Source: Betaproteobacteria bacterium (lineage in GTDB: Bacteria > Pseudomonadota > Gammaproteobacteria > Burkholderiales > CAIKXV01). From it: a stretch of 13,869 nt of DNA. Position numbers and translations under genes: made by a program. Positions 1-7,875 of this stretch are shown here, in pieces. The notes below the pieces were generated by a model. That model was not told the origin of the DNA, did not search any database, and saw only the letters and a program-made list of their open reading frames with translations. The stretch is from the NCBI GenBank assembly GCA_947456915.1, contig CANGUQ010000047.1:1-13869 (forward strand). Reading direction: 5' to 3'. Numbering within the stretch: position 1 is the stretch's first letter; each line of letters opens with the position of its first letter.

Positions 1-1
1 C

Positions 2-964
2 TGCGCGATCGTCTGCGCGGCAGTTGCGGCCGCACTGGTGCCCGCCCCGGATGCGGGCGCACAGACCGTCGCGGGCTGGCCGGCGAGGCCACCGCGCATC
101 CTCGTCGGTTTCGTCCCGGGCGGCTTCACCGACATCGCCGGCCGGATGATCGCGCAGGGGCTGGGCGAGGTGTGGGGCGTGCAGTTCATCGTCGACAACC
201 GGCCCGGTGCGAACGGCGCGATCGCTGCCGACCTCACGGCGCGGGCAGCGCCCGACGGATACACGCTGTACGTCGCCTCCCCCGGTCACACGACGAACCC
301 CATCCTGCAGAGCCGGATCCGCTACGACCCGGTCCGCGACTTCAGCCCGATCTCGCTGTTCGCCGACATCCCGAACGTGCTGGTGGTCAATCCATCGGTG
401 CCCGCGCGCAGTCTGAAGGAGTTCCTCGCGCTCGCGCGCCGCAGCGAACTCACCCAGGCCTCCTCGGGCATCGGCTCACCCGGTCACCTCGTCGGGGAAC
501 TGCTGCAGGTGAGCGCGAACCTGAAGTTCGTTCACGTGCCCTACAAGGGCACGGGTGCGCTGATGACCGACCTGCTCGGCGGCCAGGTCGACTTCTCGTT
601 CCCGACGGCCGCCTCCGCGCTGCCGCACGTGCAGCGCGGGAAGCTGCGCGCACTCGGGATCGCCAGCAGCCGGCGCTCGCAGGCCTATCCCGGTGTGCCG
701 ACGATCGCCGAGGCAGGCGTGCCCGGTTTCGAGGTGATGGGCTGGTACGGCGTGCTCGGCCCGGCGCGCATGCCGAAGGAGATCGTCGCCGCGCTGAGCG
801 ACGAGATCGGACGGCTCACGCGCCGCAGCGAGGTACGTGCGAAGCTGCTCGCAGCCGGTGCCGAACCCGTCGGCAGCACGCCCGAGGAATTCGCGGCGTT
901 CATCGCTGCCGACTTCGAGCGGTGGACGCGGGTGATCCGCGCTGCAGGAATCGCCGCCGAGTAG
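2..964 (+). CDS. Bug/TctC family periplasmic solute-binding protein, 5' end cut by window
   Basis: Tripartite-tricarboxylate-transporter-type (Bug family) extracytoplasmic binding protein, expected to bind a carboxylate or similar small solute in the periplasm. The reading frame is open back to the window edge, and the residues before the first possible GTG (position 38) form a hydrophobic Ala/Val-rich stretch ending AGAQ. This looks like the core and cleavage region of a signal peptide, so the true start lies before the window. Seen after it: the lobe-1 motif VGFVPGGFTDIAGR, the VDNRPGANG motif, YDPVRDFSPIS, and the C-terminal EFAAFIAADFERW typical of the family. Only the first part of the signal peptide seems to be missing. 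No transporter membrane subunits are adjacent, which is common for orphan Bug proteins of beta-proteobacteria. The family is certain; the ligand cannot be assigned. Confidence 0.9.
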   Translation, partial: CAIVCAAVAAALVPAPDAGAQTVAGWPARPPRILVGFVPGGFTDIAGRMIAQGLGEVWGVQFIVDNRPGANGAIAADLTARAAPDGYTLYVASPGHTTNPILQSRIRYDPVRDFSPISLFADIPNVLVVNPSVPARSLKEFLALARRSELTQASSGIGSPGHLVGELLQVSANLKFVHVPYKGTGALMTDLLGGQVDFSFPTAASALPHVQRGKLRALGIASSRRSQAYPGVPTIAEAGVPGFEVMGWYGVLGPARMPKEIVAALSDEIGRLTRRSEVRAKLLAAGAEPVGSTPEEFAAFIAADFERWTRVIRAAGIAAE

Positions 965-1012
965 GCTGGCCCGACCGGCATGCGCAGGGCATCGGAGCGG
1001 CCGCGGGATGAC

Positions 1013-1201
1013 ACGCGCAGATGCGCGCTCGAGCAGGTTCACCAGATCGGCGGTGGCGTAGAAGCGCACCCGCTTGCCGCGCCGGGTGATCCCCGACACG
1101 CCCAGCGCTGTGGCCAGGTGCGTCTTGCCGGTTCCTGTACCGCCGATGAACGCGACATTGTTCGCCTTCTTGGTGAAGGAGAGCCTCAGAGGCCGTAGCC
1201 G
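1013..1201 (-). pseudogene. Remnant of IS21-type istB transposition ATPase
   Basis: A minus-strand frame encodes an internal piece of an IstB-like AAA+ helper ATPase of IS21-family elements. Seen: a lead-in reading KKANNVAF, a Walker A motif GGTGTGKTHLATALG, then GKRVRFYATADLVNLLE, all characteristic of IstB. Similarity begins near 1201 and stops near 1013, covering about 63 residues of a protein usually about 250 long. Walker B, sensor motifs and both termini are missing, and no istA or terminal inverted repeats are visible. It is a relic of an old insertion in the roughly 300-bp gap between the first binding-protein gene and the MmgE/PrpD gene. The rest of that gap (965-1012 and 1202-1267) shows no other gene. 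Confidence 0.8.
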
Positions 1202-1267
1202 TTTCGCGCTATTGTTGCCCCTGCAGCAGTCGCCCTCGGACAACAGCACAGACGTTGAGGAACCAGC

Positions 1268-2635
1268 ATGGACCAGACTACAGCGCGGCTCGTTGATTTT
1301 GCGATGAGCGCAGAGTACGCAGCGCTTTCCCCGGCAACGGTGCACGAGTGCAAGCGCCGGCTCATGGATGCGTTTGCCAGTGCCATAGCCGCCTATGACG
1401 AACCGCTGAGCCGGGCGGCGCGCGGTATGGCGCGGCGCTACTCGCAGTGCGGGGAGGCCGGGATCTGGGGCAGCAGCCTGCAGACCACGATGGAATCAGC
1501 CGCATTCACGAATGGAGTGATGCTTCGCTATCTGGATATCAGCGACACCTATCTTGGCAAGAGCCGAGGCCACCCAAGCGATATGCTGTCCGGCATCCTG
1601 GCTGTCGCCGACCATCTGCGCGCGGATGGCCGATCGGTAATCAATGCAGTGGTTCTCGCCTACGACGTCTACTGCAGTTTCGCCGACTCCGTTGACATCA
1701 ATTCCAGGGGGTGGGATCAGCCGGTGTACGCGATTCTCGGGTGCGTGGCGGGAGTGGGCCGGCTGTTGGGCCTGACGCGCGAGCAGATGGCCAATGCGGT
1801 ATCGCTTGCGCTCACCCCCAACATGGCGCTCATGCAGACCCGGCACGGCGACCTGAGCAGCTGGAAGGGCTGCGCCGGCCCGAACGCTTCACGCAACGCA
1901 GTGTTCGCGGGCCTGCTTGCGCAGCAGGGCTTCACCGGGCCGCCGGATGTATTCGAGGGGCGCTTCGGCCTGTGGAACATCGTGGGGGAATTCGACTGGA
2001 AGCTGCCATCAGGCGATTCCCACATGATCGCCCACACTCACATCAAGAGCCTGCCGGTCTGTTACCACGGGCAGTCGAGTGTGCTCTGCGCGCTCGAGAT
2101 GCGGTCGCGCGTGCGCTGGCAGGATATCAGCGAGATTCACGTAGAGTCCTACGGCGCGGCGGTACGCATGATGGGGAGCGACGCCACGCGCTGGGCGCCT
2201 TCCACGCGCGAAACCGCTGACCACAGCATGCCGTACGTGGTGGCCAAGGCCTTCATCGACGGAAAGTTGACGTCGAAATCCTTCGAGCCGGAGCGCCTCA
2301 ACGACCCGGCAGTGCGGGATCTCATGCACAAGGTGAAGGTCAGCGAGAGCGCGGAATTGTCCCTGCAGTACCCGGAAGGTGCGCCTGGCCGGCTACGCGT
2401 GCGCACCGTATCCGGAGAGGTGCTGGAGGAGGAGGTCCGGTATCCGAAGGGACACGCCAGGAATCCGATGAACGATGGCGACGTCGAGCAGAAATTCCGC
2501 GACATGTTCCAGGACCACGGTGACGCAGCCCAGTGCGAGAAGGCGCTGCAGATGCTGCGCAGTTTCGAGCATGTCACGGACGTCAAATCCGGGATGATCG
2601 AGCTGTTCGCCATTCGCCCGGGTGACGCGGATTAG
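1268..2635 (+). CDS. MmgE/PrpD family protein
   Basis: A 455-residue protein of the MmgE/PrpD family, which includes 2-methylcitrate dehydratase, cis-aconitate decarboxylase and many uncharacterised homologues in organic-acid catabolism. Family hallmarks seen: an N-terminal helical part (LSPATVHECKRRLMDAFAS), RYLDISDTYLGKSRGHPSD around residues 88-105 (the conserved Asp/His-Pro segment), WKGCAGPNASRNAVFAGLLA around 199-218, and IKSLPVCYHGQS around 259-270. Length fits the family. The ATG at 1268 is preceded by GAGGAA with 5-nt spacing, which decides the start. It lies between two Bug-type binding protein genes, suggesting a linked uptake and breakdown route for a carboxylate, but prpB and prpC are absent, so methylcitrate is not supported. 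The stop codon overlaps the opposing gene's stop. Confidence 0.9.
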   Translation: MDQTTARLVDFAMSAEYAALSPATVHECKRRLMDAFASAIAAYDEPLSRAARGMARRYSQCGEAGIWGSSLQTTMESAAFTNGVMLRYLDISDTYLGKSRGHPSDMLSGILAVADHLRADGRSVINAVVLAYDVYCSFADSVDINSRGWDQPVYAILGCVAGVGRLLGLTREQMANAVSLALTPNMALMQTRHGDLSSWKGCAGPNASRNAVFAGLLAQQGFTGPPDVFEGRFGLWNIVGEFDWKLPSGDSHMIAHTHIKSLPVCYHGQSSVLCALEMRSRVRWQDISEIHVESYGAAVRMMGSDATRWAPSTRETADHSMPYVVAKAFIDGKLTSKSFEPERLNDPAVRDLMHKVKVSESAELSLQYPEGAPGRLRVRTVSGEVLEEEVRYPKGHARNPMNDGDVEQKFRDMFQDHGDAAQCEKALQMLRSFEHVTDVKSGMIELFAIRPGDAD

Positions 2636-3621
2636 TCCTTGAGCGTGATGTCGGCCTTCTTGACGACGCGCGCCCATTGCTGCATTTCGCGCCCGAAGAA
2701 TGCACCGAACTCGGCTGGGCCCAGGTAGTCGGCTTCCACCCCGCTGTTGAGAAACATCTTCCGGGTTTCATCCTGGGCAAGAAACGCCCTGATTTCCCTG
2801 TTGAGCCTGTCGATGATCGGCGAGGGCGTATCCGCGGGCGCGACCATTCCGTACCAGATGCTCGCTTCGTATCCGCGAAGCGCACTTTCAGCGATGGTCG
2901 CTACCTCGGGCAGGATATCGCTGCGTCTTGCGCCGCTGGTGCCCAGTGCCTTGAGCTTTCCGGACCGGATATGGGGCAGCACGGACGAGATCGTGCCCAT
3001 CATGGCGTGGCTGTGGCCGCCAAGCAGATCGGTCACTGCGGGACCGGCACTCTTGAACTGCACGATCAGGATATCGGTGCCGGCCATGTTATTGAACAGC
3101 GCGGTTGCCATATGCACGATGGAACCGTTGCCAGTGCCCGCAAAGGTCAACGCTCCGGGCTTGCGCCTTGCCAGCGAAATGAAATCCTTCGCCGAGCCGG
3201 CCGGAACGCTCGGATGGACGACCAGCGCGAGCAGCCCGCTCGCGAGTCTGGCGATCGGGGAAAACGACTTCACCGGGTCGTAGGGAAGCTTCTGCAGTGC
3301 CGGCTGGATGCTCTGCGTCGTACTGACGACCAGCAATGTGTGGCCGTCTGCAGCGGCCCTTGACGCCATCTCCGCGCCGATGACGCCGCCCGCGCCGCCA
3401 CGGTTGTCGACCACCACCTGCTTGCCGAGACGTTTCGACAGGTCGGCGGCGACCAGTCGCGCGACGATGTCCACGCTTCCGCCCGGCTGCGTCGGAACGA
3501 TGAGTCGCACCGGGCCGCTCGGGTAAGGCTCCGCCGCCAGGACGCCAGTGCAGACCCCGAGCGATGAAAGGAACCCGAGCATGATCCGCAGGGTTTGCAA
3601 CGATGGCTTCACAGTTGACAT
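2632..3621 (-). CDS. Bug/TctC family periplasmic solute-binding protein
   Basis: A 329-residue extracytoplasmic binding protein of the Bug family. The ATG at 3621 is chosen because it is followed at once by a signal peptide (residues 1-30, hydrophobic core LRIMLGFLSSLGVCTGVLAA) and preceded by GGAACGAGA. A longer frame to 3711 would put 30 polar residues before the signal. Mature-part motifs: IVPTQPGGSVDIVARL, VVVDNRGGAGGVIGAEM, LPYDPVKSFSPIARL, and the C-terminal FFGREMQQWARVVKKADI. Its TAA overlaps the TAG of the convergent MmgE/PrpD gene (2632-2635). It is a diverged paralogue of the binding protein at the window start. The ligand is unknown; a substrate shared with the neighbouring MmgE/PrpD enzyme is plausible but unproven. 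Confidence 0.92.
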   Translation of the reverse strand: MSTVKPSLQTLRIMLGFLSSLGVCTGVLAAEPYPSGPVRLIVPTQPGGSVDIVARLVAADLSKRLGKQVVVDNRGGAGGVIGAEMASRAAADGHTLLVVSTTQSIQPALQKLPYDPVKSFSPIARLASGLLALVVHPSVPAGSAKDFISLARRKPGALTFAGTGNGSIVHMATALFNNMAGTDILIVQFKSAGPAVTDLLGGHSHAMMGTISSVLPHIRSGKLKALGTSGARRSDILPEVATIAESALRGYEASIWYGMVAPADTPSPIIDRLNREIRAFLAQDETRKMFLNSGVEADYLGPAEFGAFFGREMQQWARVVKKADITLKD

Positions 3622-3686
3622 GCGTGTCTCGTTCCGATTCGAATGATCGCCACGACATTGGCGAAGCGACCAGGGCGTTTCGCCAT
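3609..3686 (-). CDS. Possible 25-residue leader peptide upstream of the Bug gene
   Basis: A minus-strand ATG at 3684-3686 is preceded by GGAGGGA and opens a 25-codon frame beginning MAKRPGRFANVVAI. It ends 10 nt inside the following Bug gene, so its stop overlaps the Bug start region. The arrangement could allow translational coupling. Against it: the sequence has no recognisable family, and an ATG behind a purine run can occur by chance. The frame also contains the inverted repeat at 3659-3685. Confidence 0.2.
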   Translation of the reverse strand: MAKRPGRFANVVAIIRIGTRHACQL

Positions 3687-4047
3687 TCCCTCCGTATTGT
3701 TGCATCCCCATGCCGCGCGGGCTGGCTGGGTATCCTCACAGCCGACGAAGGCGCCGCGCTCGCCCGGTACCGGCGGGCCGAGCGGGACTGCATCATGGTC
3801 GACGACTTCCCGAGCGACATCGGCCCGGCGGCCGCGGCGATGCCGCCAGCGGAACCGGCCAAGAGGCTCCAGGCACAACGTATTGCTCGAGGAGCCCTCG
3901 GGAGTTCTTCCCGAGAAGGCGGATCGCCTGCCCGGGTTCTGCAGGGCGATGGCATCTGCATGGTTCAATCGGGGGATCCGGGATGCGAAGACCCCCGGCT
4001 TCCCGGACCCTTGCCAGCCCCGAATGCGTACGGGGCGCGCTCATGTA
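3622..4047. other. 426 bp without a recognised gene
   Basis: This stretch separates the divergent Bug gene and the thioesterase pseudogene. Several frames are open, as expected at this GC content, but none resembles a family I recognise. One plus-strand piece in the FadL frame (about 3738-3850, with the motif MVDDFPSDIGP) has a protein-like composition and may be the remnant of an eroded gene; I cannot name it. Two perfect 7-bp hairpin stems are present: CTCGGGA/TCCCGAG with a 5-nt loop (3897-3915) and TCCGGGA/TCCCGGA with a 17-nt loop (3977-4007). Neither is followed by a T-run on either strand. Confidence 0.5.
3659..3685. repeat. Interrupted inverted repeat in the Bug gene upstream region
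   Basis: TGGCGAAGCG (3659-3668) pairs with CGTTTCGCCA (3676-3685) as a 10-bp stem with one G-T wobble around a 7-nt loop. It lies 38 bp upstream of the minus-strand Bug gene start. It could be an operator or a 5'-leader hairpin. It is seen directly; a regulatory role is inference. Confidence 0.35.
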
Positions 4048-4539
4048 ATGCCGATGACAACACCGGAAGATACGAACGACGTCACGCTCCCCATCAACCG
4101 CGCGGTCGTCCTGCGGGATGTGTCGATGCCTTCCGGCGTCAACGCGACCCGGGGACATCTTCGGCGGCTGGATCATGGCCCGGGTCGACATCGCGGGCAG
4201 CATCCCGTCCTTTCGACTCGCCCACGGGCGGGTCGCCACGGTCGCCGCAACCCGTTCGTCTTCGGGCAGATCGTGCTCGTCGCCGACCCCGTCAGTGCCG
4301 GCGCGGAAGCGGCCCGGGTCGGGCGCACGTCCGCGACTGTCGACGTCGGAGTGTTCGCGCAACGCGGTCTTCCGCCGCGAGCGGTTGTGTTCACCGAGGC
4401 CACCCTGACGCACGTGGCCATGAACGCGTCGCATCGCCCCCGGCCGGTTCACCACCGACCGGACCAGGGAACCCGGGATCGCGCCGCGAAGACTGCGGCA
4501 CGCGACCTCGATGTATTGTCGATTTTCTCGTTGAAGTAG
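4048..4539 (+). pseudogene. Acyl-CoA thioesterase (YciA-like hotdog fold), broken by two indels
   Basis: Homologues hydrolyse acyl-CoA to free acid and CoA in the cytoplasm. The family sequence is split over two frames. Frame 1 gives the start (MTTPEDTND, ATG at 4048 or 4054) through VSMPSGVNAT; frame 2 (from 4151) gives GDIFGGWIMARVDIAGSIPS to VATVA; frame 1 resumes at 4249 with NPFVFGQIVLVADPVSAG, VGRTSATVDVGVFAQR and TEATLTHVA to RPRPV. The first shift fits one extra C in the CCC run at 4148-4150 (NAT-GDIFGG restored without it). The second fits one missing base at about 4247-4249. Frame 1 has no stop across the damage, so a 163-residue protein could be made, but about 33 residues including the catalytic GDIFGG segment would be scrambled. 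A compensating pair of sequencing errors is possible. The neighbour 8 bp downstream is a FadL-type porin, so a shared fatty-acid role is likely. Confidence 0.85.
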
Positions 4540-4547
4540 GGACGATC

Positions 4548-5846
4548 ATGAAACAGGCAGCGCAATCGGCGCTCGTCGGCGTGGCGAGCGCCATGTCGCT
4601 GGCGCTGGGAGTGGAAGAGGGGGCAGCGGCCGGTTTTGCCCTGATCACGCAGGGTGCGAGCGGCTTGGGCAATGCGTTCGCGGGCGCTGCAGCGCTCGGT
4701 GACGACGCGACGACCGTGTTCTTCAATCCGGCCGGCATGACGCGCCTCGGCCGCACCGAGGTGGTGGCCGGCGGCAGCGCCATCAACCTTCAGGCGTCAT
4801 TCTCGGGCTCGTCCACGCGGCCGGTTGCCATGGGGGGCGGCACCAACACCGGGGGCCAGGGAGGTGACCCCGGCGGCCTGACGGTCGTTCCCAGCCTGTA
4901 TGTGGTGATGCCTCTGAACGACCGCACGTCGGTCGGCCTCGGTGTCGGCGTGCCGTTCGGACTCCAGACCGAATACGACAGCTCGTGGGTGGGCCGCTAT
5001 CAGGGCATCAAGTCAGCGCTCCAGTCGATCAACATCAATCCGTCGGTCGCCTACAAGCTCACCGACACGCTCTCGGTGGGCGTCGGCCTGAACTATCAGC
5101 GCATCGACGTTGAACTCACCAACGCTGTGGTGCTCGGCGCGGGCAGCGAAGGGCGCACCCACCTCAAGGCCAACGACGCCAGCTGGGGCTGGAACGCCGG
5201 CGTGCTCTGGCAGGTGACGCCTGCCACGCGGATCGGGGCCAGCTACCGCTCCGGCATCCGTCACGAGACGAACGGCAGTACCACGACGACGACCCCGGCG
5301 GGCACTGTCGTCTCGGCCGCCAGTGGGGCCACGCGAGCCTCGGCCGTGCTGCCGTCGATGTATTCGCTGAGCGTGGTGCAGCAGATCTCGCCGGCCCTCG
5401 ATCTGCTGGCCGATGTGACCTTCACGCAGTGGGCGAACATCCAGCAGATCGCGGTGGTCAACCCGGCCACGGGCACCAATCGCGACATCCTGGCCTTCGA
5501 CTTCGACAATTCCTGGCGATACTCGCTGGGCGCTCACTACCGACTCTCGTCGACATGGATGCTCCGGGCGGGGATCGCATACGACATGACGCCGGTGAAG
5601 GATGCCCGGCACCGGACCGTGCGGCTGCCCGATGCCGACCGGACCTGGCTCTCGTTCGGCGCGCGCTGGACCCTGTCGCCGACCAGTTCGATCGACATCG
5701 CGTACTCGCACCTCCTGCTTGCCGACGTTGACGTGAATTTCACGCGCAGCCAGCTCAGTGCACCGACGACAACGTCGTCCACCGTGACCGGCCGCTACAC
5801 CGGGTCGGTCAACATCCTGGCGTTGCAGTACGTCCATCGCTTCTGA
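4548..5846 (+). CDS. OmpP1/FadL/TodX family outer-membrane transport protein
   Basis: A 432-residue outer-membrane beta-barrel of the FadL family, which moves long-chain fatty acids or other hydrophobic compounds across the outer membrane. The ATG at 4548 follows AGGGA with 5-nt spacing and begins a signal peptide (residues 1 to about 28, ending GAAAG). The mature N-terminus carries the family pattern FALITQGASGLGNAFAGAAA, and NPAGM at 60-64, the hatch region. VPFGLQTEYDSSWVGRY at about 133-149 is also typical. Alternating strands follow, and the C-terminus ends LQYVHRF, the terminal Phe used for barrel assembly. The much longer upstream frame is not used because the signal peptide fixes the start. 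The broken acyl-CoA thioesterase ends 8 bp upstream and was probably co-transcribed. The substrate is not determinable. Confidence 0.93.
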   Translation: MKQAAQSALVGVASAMSLALGVEEGAAAGFALITQGASGLGNAFAGAAALGDDATTVFFNPAGMTRLGRTEVVAGGSAINLQASFSGSSTRPVAMGGGTNTGGQGGDPGGLTVVPSLYVVMPLNDRTSVGLGVGVPFGLQTEYDSSWVGRYQGIKSALQSININPSVAYKLTDTLSVGVGLNYQRIDVELTNAVVLGAGSEGRTHLKANDASWGWNAGVLWQVTPATRIGASYRSGIRHETNGSTTTTTPAGTVVSAASGATRASAVLPSMYSLSVVQQISPALDLLADVTFTQWANIQQIAVVNPATGTNRDILAFDFDNSWRYSLGAHYRLSSTWMLRAGIAYDMTPVKDARHRTVRLPDADRTWLSFGARWTLSPTSSIDIAYSHLLLADVDVNFTRSQLSAPTTTSSTVTGRYTGSVNILALQYVHRF

Positions 5847-5947
5847 TCCCTGGGCGCGCCGCCGGACCGCACGGGAAGTCACCGCCATCGCCACACCCGG
5901 GATCCCCGGACATCCGCCGCGCGCCTCGCCCCCCCATCCCTGAAACC

Positions 5948-5967
5948 CCGTGCGCTGCGGCGCACGG
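5948..5967 (-). terminator. Strong GC hairpin after the histidine kinase gene
   Basis: CCGTGCGC (5948-5955) and GCGCACGG (5960-5967) form a perfect 8-bp stem with a 4-nt loop, 9 bp beyond the kinase stop codon. On the minus strand it is followed by GGTTTCAGG, so the T-tract is weak. It lies in the 130-bp gap between convergent genes and could serve both, but the plus strand has no T-run. Confidence 0.5.
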
Positions 5968-5976
5968 CACGCCTGG

Positions 5977-7827
5977 CTATCTTGCGCTGGCGGGAACGGT
6001 CCCGGTCTTCGCGGAGGTTTCCGCGATGGCGGCCATCAGCACTTCCGCCGCAATCGGCTTGTGCAGGATCAGGTGGCCGCTGGATACGGCTTCCTGGATG
6101 CGCTCCGGCGAGCTGTCGCCAGTGATGATGATCGCGGGAACCGGGCGCTGCAGCCGGGCATTGATCTCCCGGATCGCATCGGCTCCGGTGAGCTGGCTGT
6201 CCAGCCGAAAGTCCGCCAGGATCAGTTCGATGCGCGCATCCTCGCGCGCGGCCAGGGCAAGAGACTCGGCGACCGTACGCGCGGCCAGCACCCGGTGACC
6301 CCGGCCGCGCAGCAGGTCCGCCGTCGCATCGAGCACAGCCTGCTGGTCGTCGATCAGCAGGATGCCCAGCGAAACCGGCATATCGGGCGCAGCCTGCGCC
6401 TGCGCCTGCGCCGGGGCCGACGCCAGCGCGGGCGCCGCCTGCGTACGCGCGAGAACGATCGAAAAGACCGAACCGCGGCCGGGACGCGAGCGCACCTCGA
6501 CCCGGGCGCCCATCAGGTCGGCGGCGCGCCTGACGATGGACAAGCCCAGCCCCAGGCCCTGCTCCTGGACGCGCACCACATCCTCGACCTGGTAGAACTC
6601 CCGGAAAACATGCGGAATCTGCCGTTCATCGATGCCGATGCCGGTATCCCACACCTGCAGCGCGATCGATGCCCCGCACCGGCGGCAGCCGACCAGGACC
6701 CCGCCCCGTGCCGTGTAGCGCAGCGCGTTCTCCACCAGATTGCCCAGCGAACGCTTGAGCAGCACGGGATCGGCCTGCGCCCACAGGCGCGTGCTGGCCA
6801 CACGCAGGCGCAGCCCCCTGTCGCGCGCCATCACCGCGAATCCGCGCTCGACGTCTTCGAACACCTCCGCCAGTGCCACCGGCCGCACCCGCACTTCCAC
6901 GGTGCCGGACTCGAGGCGCGAAATGTCGAGCAGGCCGCTCAACAGCGTGCCCAGGCTGCGCAGCGAGGCCTCGATGCGGCCGGCCAGCATGGCCAGCGCC
7001 TCCCGGTTCGGTTGCGCCTGCTGACTCACAAGACCCAGAGACCCGGCAAACAGCCCGAGCGCATGGACGGGCTGGCGCAGATCGTGGCTGGCCGCAGCCA
7101 GGAACTGCGACTTCGCGCGGTTGGCCAACTCTGCGCGCTCCTTTTCCTGCTGCAACTGGCCGATCAGCTGCAGATTCTCGAAACGCAACATCACCGCCGA
7201 ACGGACGGTTTTCCAGATCACGTGGCTGTAATACAGATTGACGCCCAGCAGGCAGATCGCCAGCAGCCCCAGCACCTGGAACAGTTCGCCGCCGATCATG
7301 AACGTGCGCGCGATGAACGGCACCACCGCCGGCACCGCATAGGCGTAGTAAGCGGGCGGAAACGCCGACAGCGAGGCCACCGATCCGCCGGTCATCCCCG
7401 CCAGCACGAAACCGACCAGCACGATGGTCACCAGCTGGTCCGGTATCAGGAACAACAGGCTGATCGCCCCCCAGAGCAAGCCCGACAGCCCCGAGAACGC
7501 CGTGGCCAGCCAGGCCCAGCGCAGGGCCTGCGCGGTCGGCGGCGGCCGCCGCAGATACCGGACCATCACCAGCACCCGCACGAAGGTCAGCACGAACACC
7601 GCCAACAGCCAGCCGACCAGCACATCGCGGTCGGCGCGGTCCCACAACAACCAGCTGAATATCATCGCCACCGCCAGATTGCCGAACACGATCGGCTTGA
7701 ACTGGCGAAACAGCACCGCCACCATCTCGGCCTGCACGGCGGCAGCCGCGCCGCTGTCAGCGCCCATCGCGCTGCCGGCGTTGCCGCCGGCCGCGTCGGG
7801 CGGGATCGTTCTGGCTGCGGTTTTCAC
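5977..7827 (-). CDS. Membrane-bound hybrid sensor histidine kinase with C-terminal receiver domain
   Basis: A 616-residue inner-membrane signalling protein. The N-terminal part (about 45-200) has some six hydrophobic segments and no evident periplasmic domain, suggesting an integral-membrane sensor. A short coiled-coil region (QLQQEKERAELANRAKSQF) leads to the H-box FLAAASHDLRQP with phospho-acceptor His248. Then follow the N-box NLVENALRYT (363-372), DTGIGI (394-399), FREFYQ (408-413) and GLGLGLS (424-430), an Ala/Gln/Pro linker (about 463-482), and a receiver domain with LLIDDQ (490-495), Asp539 in LILADF, Thr569 and Lys590. All catalytic boxes are intact. The start is uncertain: the GTG at 7827 has no clear ribosome site, and ATGs at 7767 and 7725 are alternatives that leave the membrane part intact. 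It is divergent from, and probably partners, the NarL-type regulator gene. The signal is unknown. Confidence 0.92.
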   Translation of the reverse strand: MKTAARTIPPDAAGGNAGSAMGADSGAAAAVQAEMVAVLFRQFKPIVFGNLAVAMIFSWLLWDRADRDVLVGWLLAVFVLTFVRVLVMVRYLRRPPPTAQALRWAWLATAFSGLSGLLWGAISLLFLIPDQLVTIVLVGFVLAGMTGGSVASLSAFPPAYYAYAVPAVVPFIARTFMIGGELFQVLGLLAICLLGVNLYYSHVIWKTVRSAVMLRFENLQLIGQLQQEKERAELANRAKSQFLAAASHDLRQPVHALGLFAGSLGLVSQQAQPNREALAMLAGRIEASLRSLGTLLSGLLDISRLESGTVEVRVRPVALAEVFEDVERGFAVMARDRGLRLRVASTRLWAQADPVLLKRSLGNLVENALRYTARGGVLVGCRRCGASIALQVWDTGIGIDERQIPHVFREFYQVEDVVRVQEQGLGLGLSIVRRAADLMGARVEVRSRPGRGSVFSIVLARTQAAPALASAPAQAQAQAAPDMPVSLGILLIDDQQAVLDATADLLRGRGHRVLAARTVAESLALAAREDARIELILADFRLDSQLTGADAIREINARLQRPVPAIIITGDSSPERIQEAVSSGHLILHKPIAAEVLMAAIAETSAKTGTVPASAR

Positions 7828-7875
7828 CGGCGCAGTCTATATGATGATCGAAGCCCCGCAACCGTGCCGCCGCCC
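7828..7875. promoter_or_regulatory. Divergent kinase/regulator intergenic region
   Basis: This 48-bp gap separates the chosen kinase and regulator starts. It holds a short AT-rich island, TATATGATGATC from 7838, including TATGAT (7840-7845), a 5/6 match to a sigma-70 -10 box. No matching -35 box is visible. If the kinase starts at 7767 or 7725 instead of 7827, the shared control region is longer. Promoter assignment is tentative. Confidence 0.3.

Noticed and set aside
1268..2635. Assigning the MmgE/PrpD gene as 2-methylcitrate dehydratase (prpD).
   Set aside because: No prpB, prpC or prpR nearby, and the family is functionally diverse.
3603..4547. Long in-frame extension upstream of the FadL-type gene (747-residue frame).
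   Set aside because: The signal peptide and ribosome-binding site fix the start at 4548. The upstream part runs out of frame through a thioesterase pseudogene and is low-complexity GC coding shadow.
5950..7875. Very long plus-strand frame joined to the response regulator (853 residues).
   Set aside because: It is antisense to the intact histidine kinase, is Gln/Arg/His-rich as expected of a shadow frame, and only its last 211 residues form a real receiver-LuxR protein.
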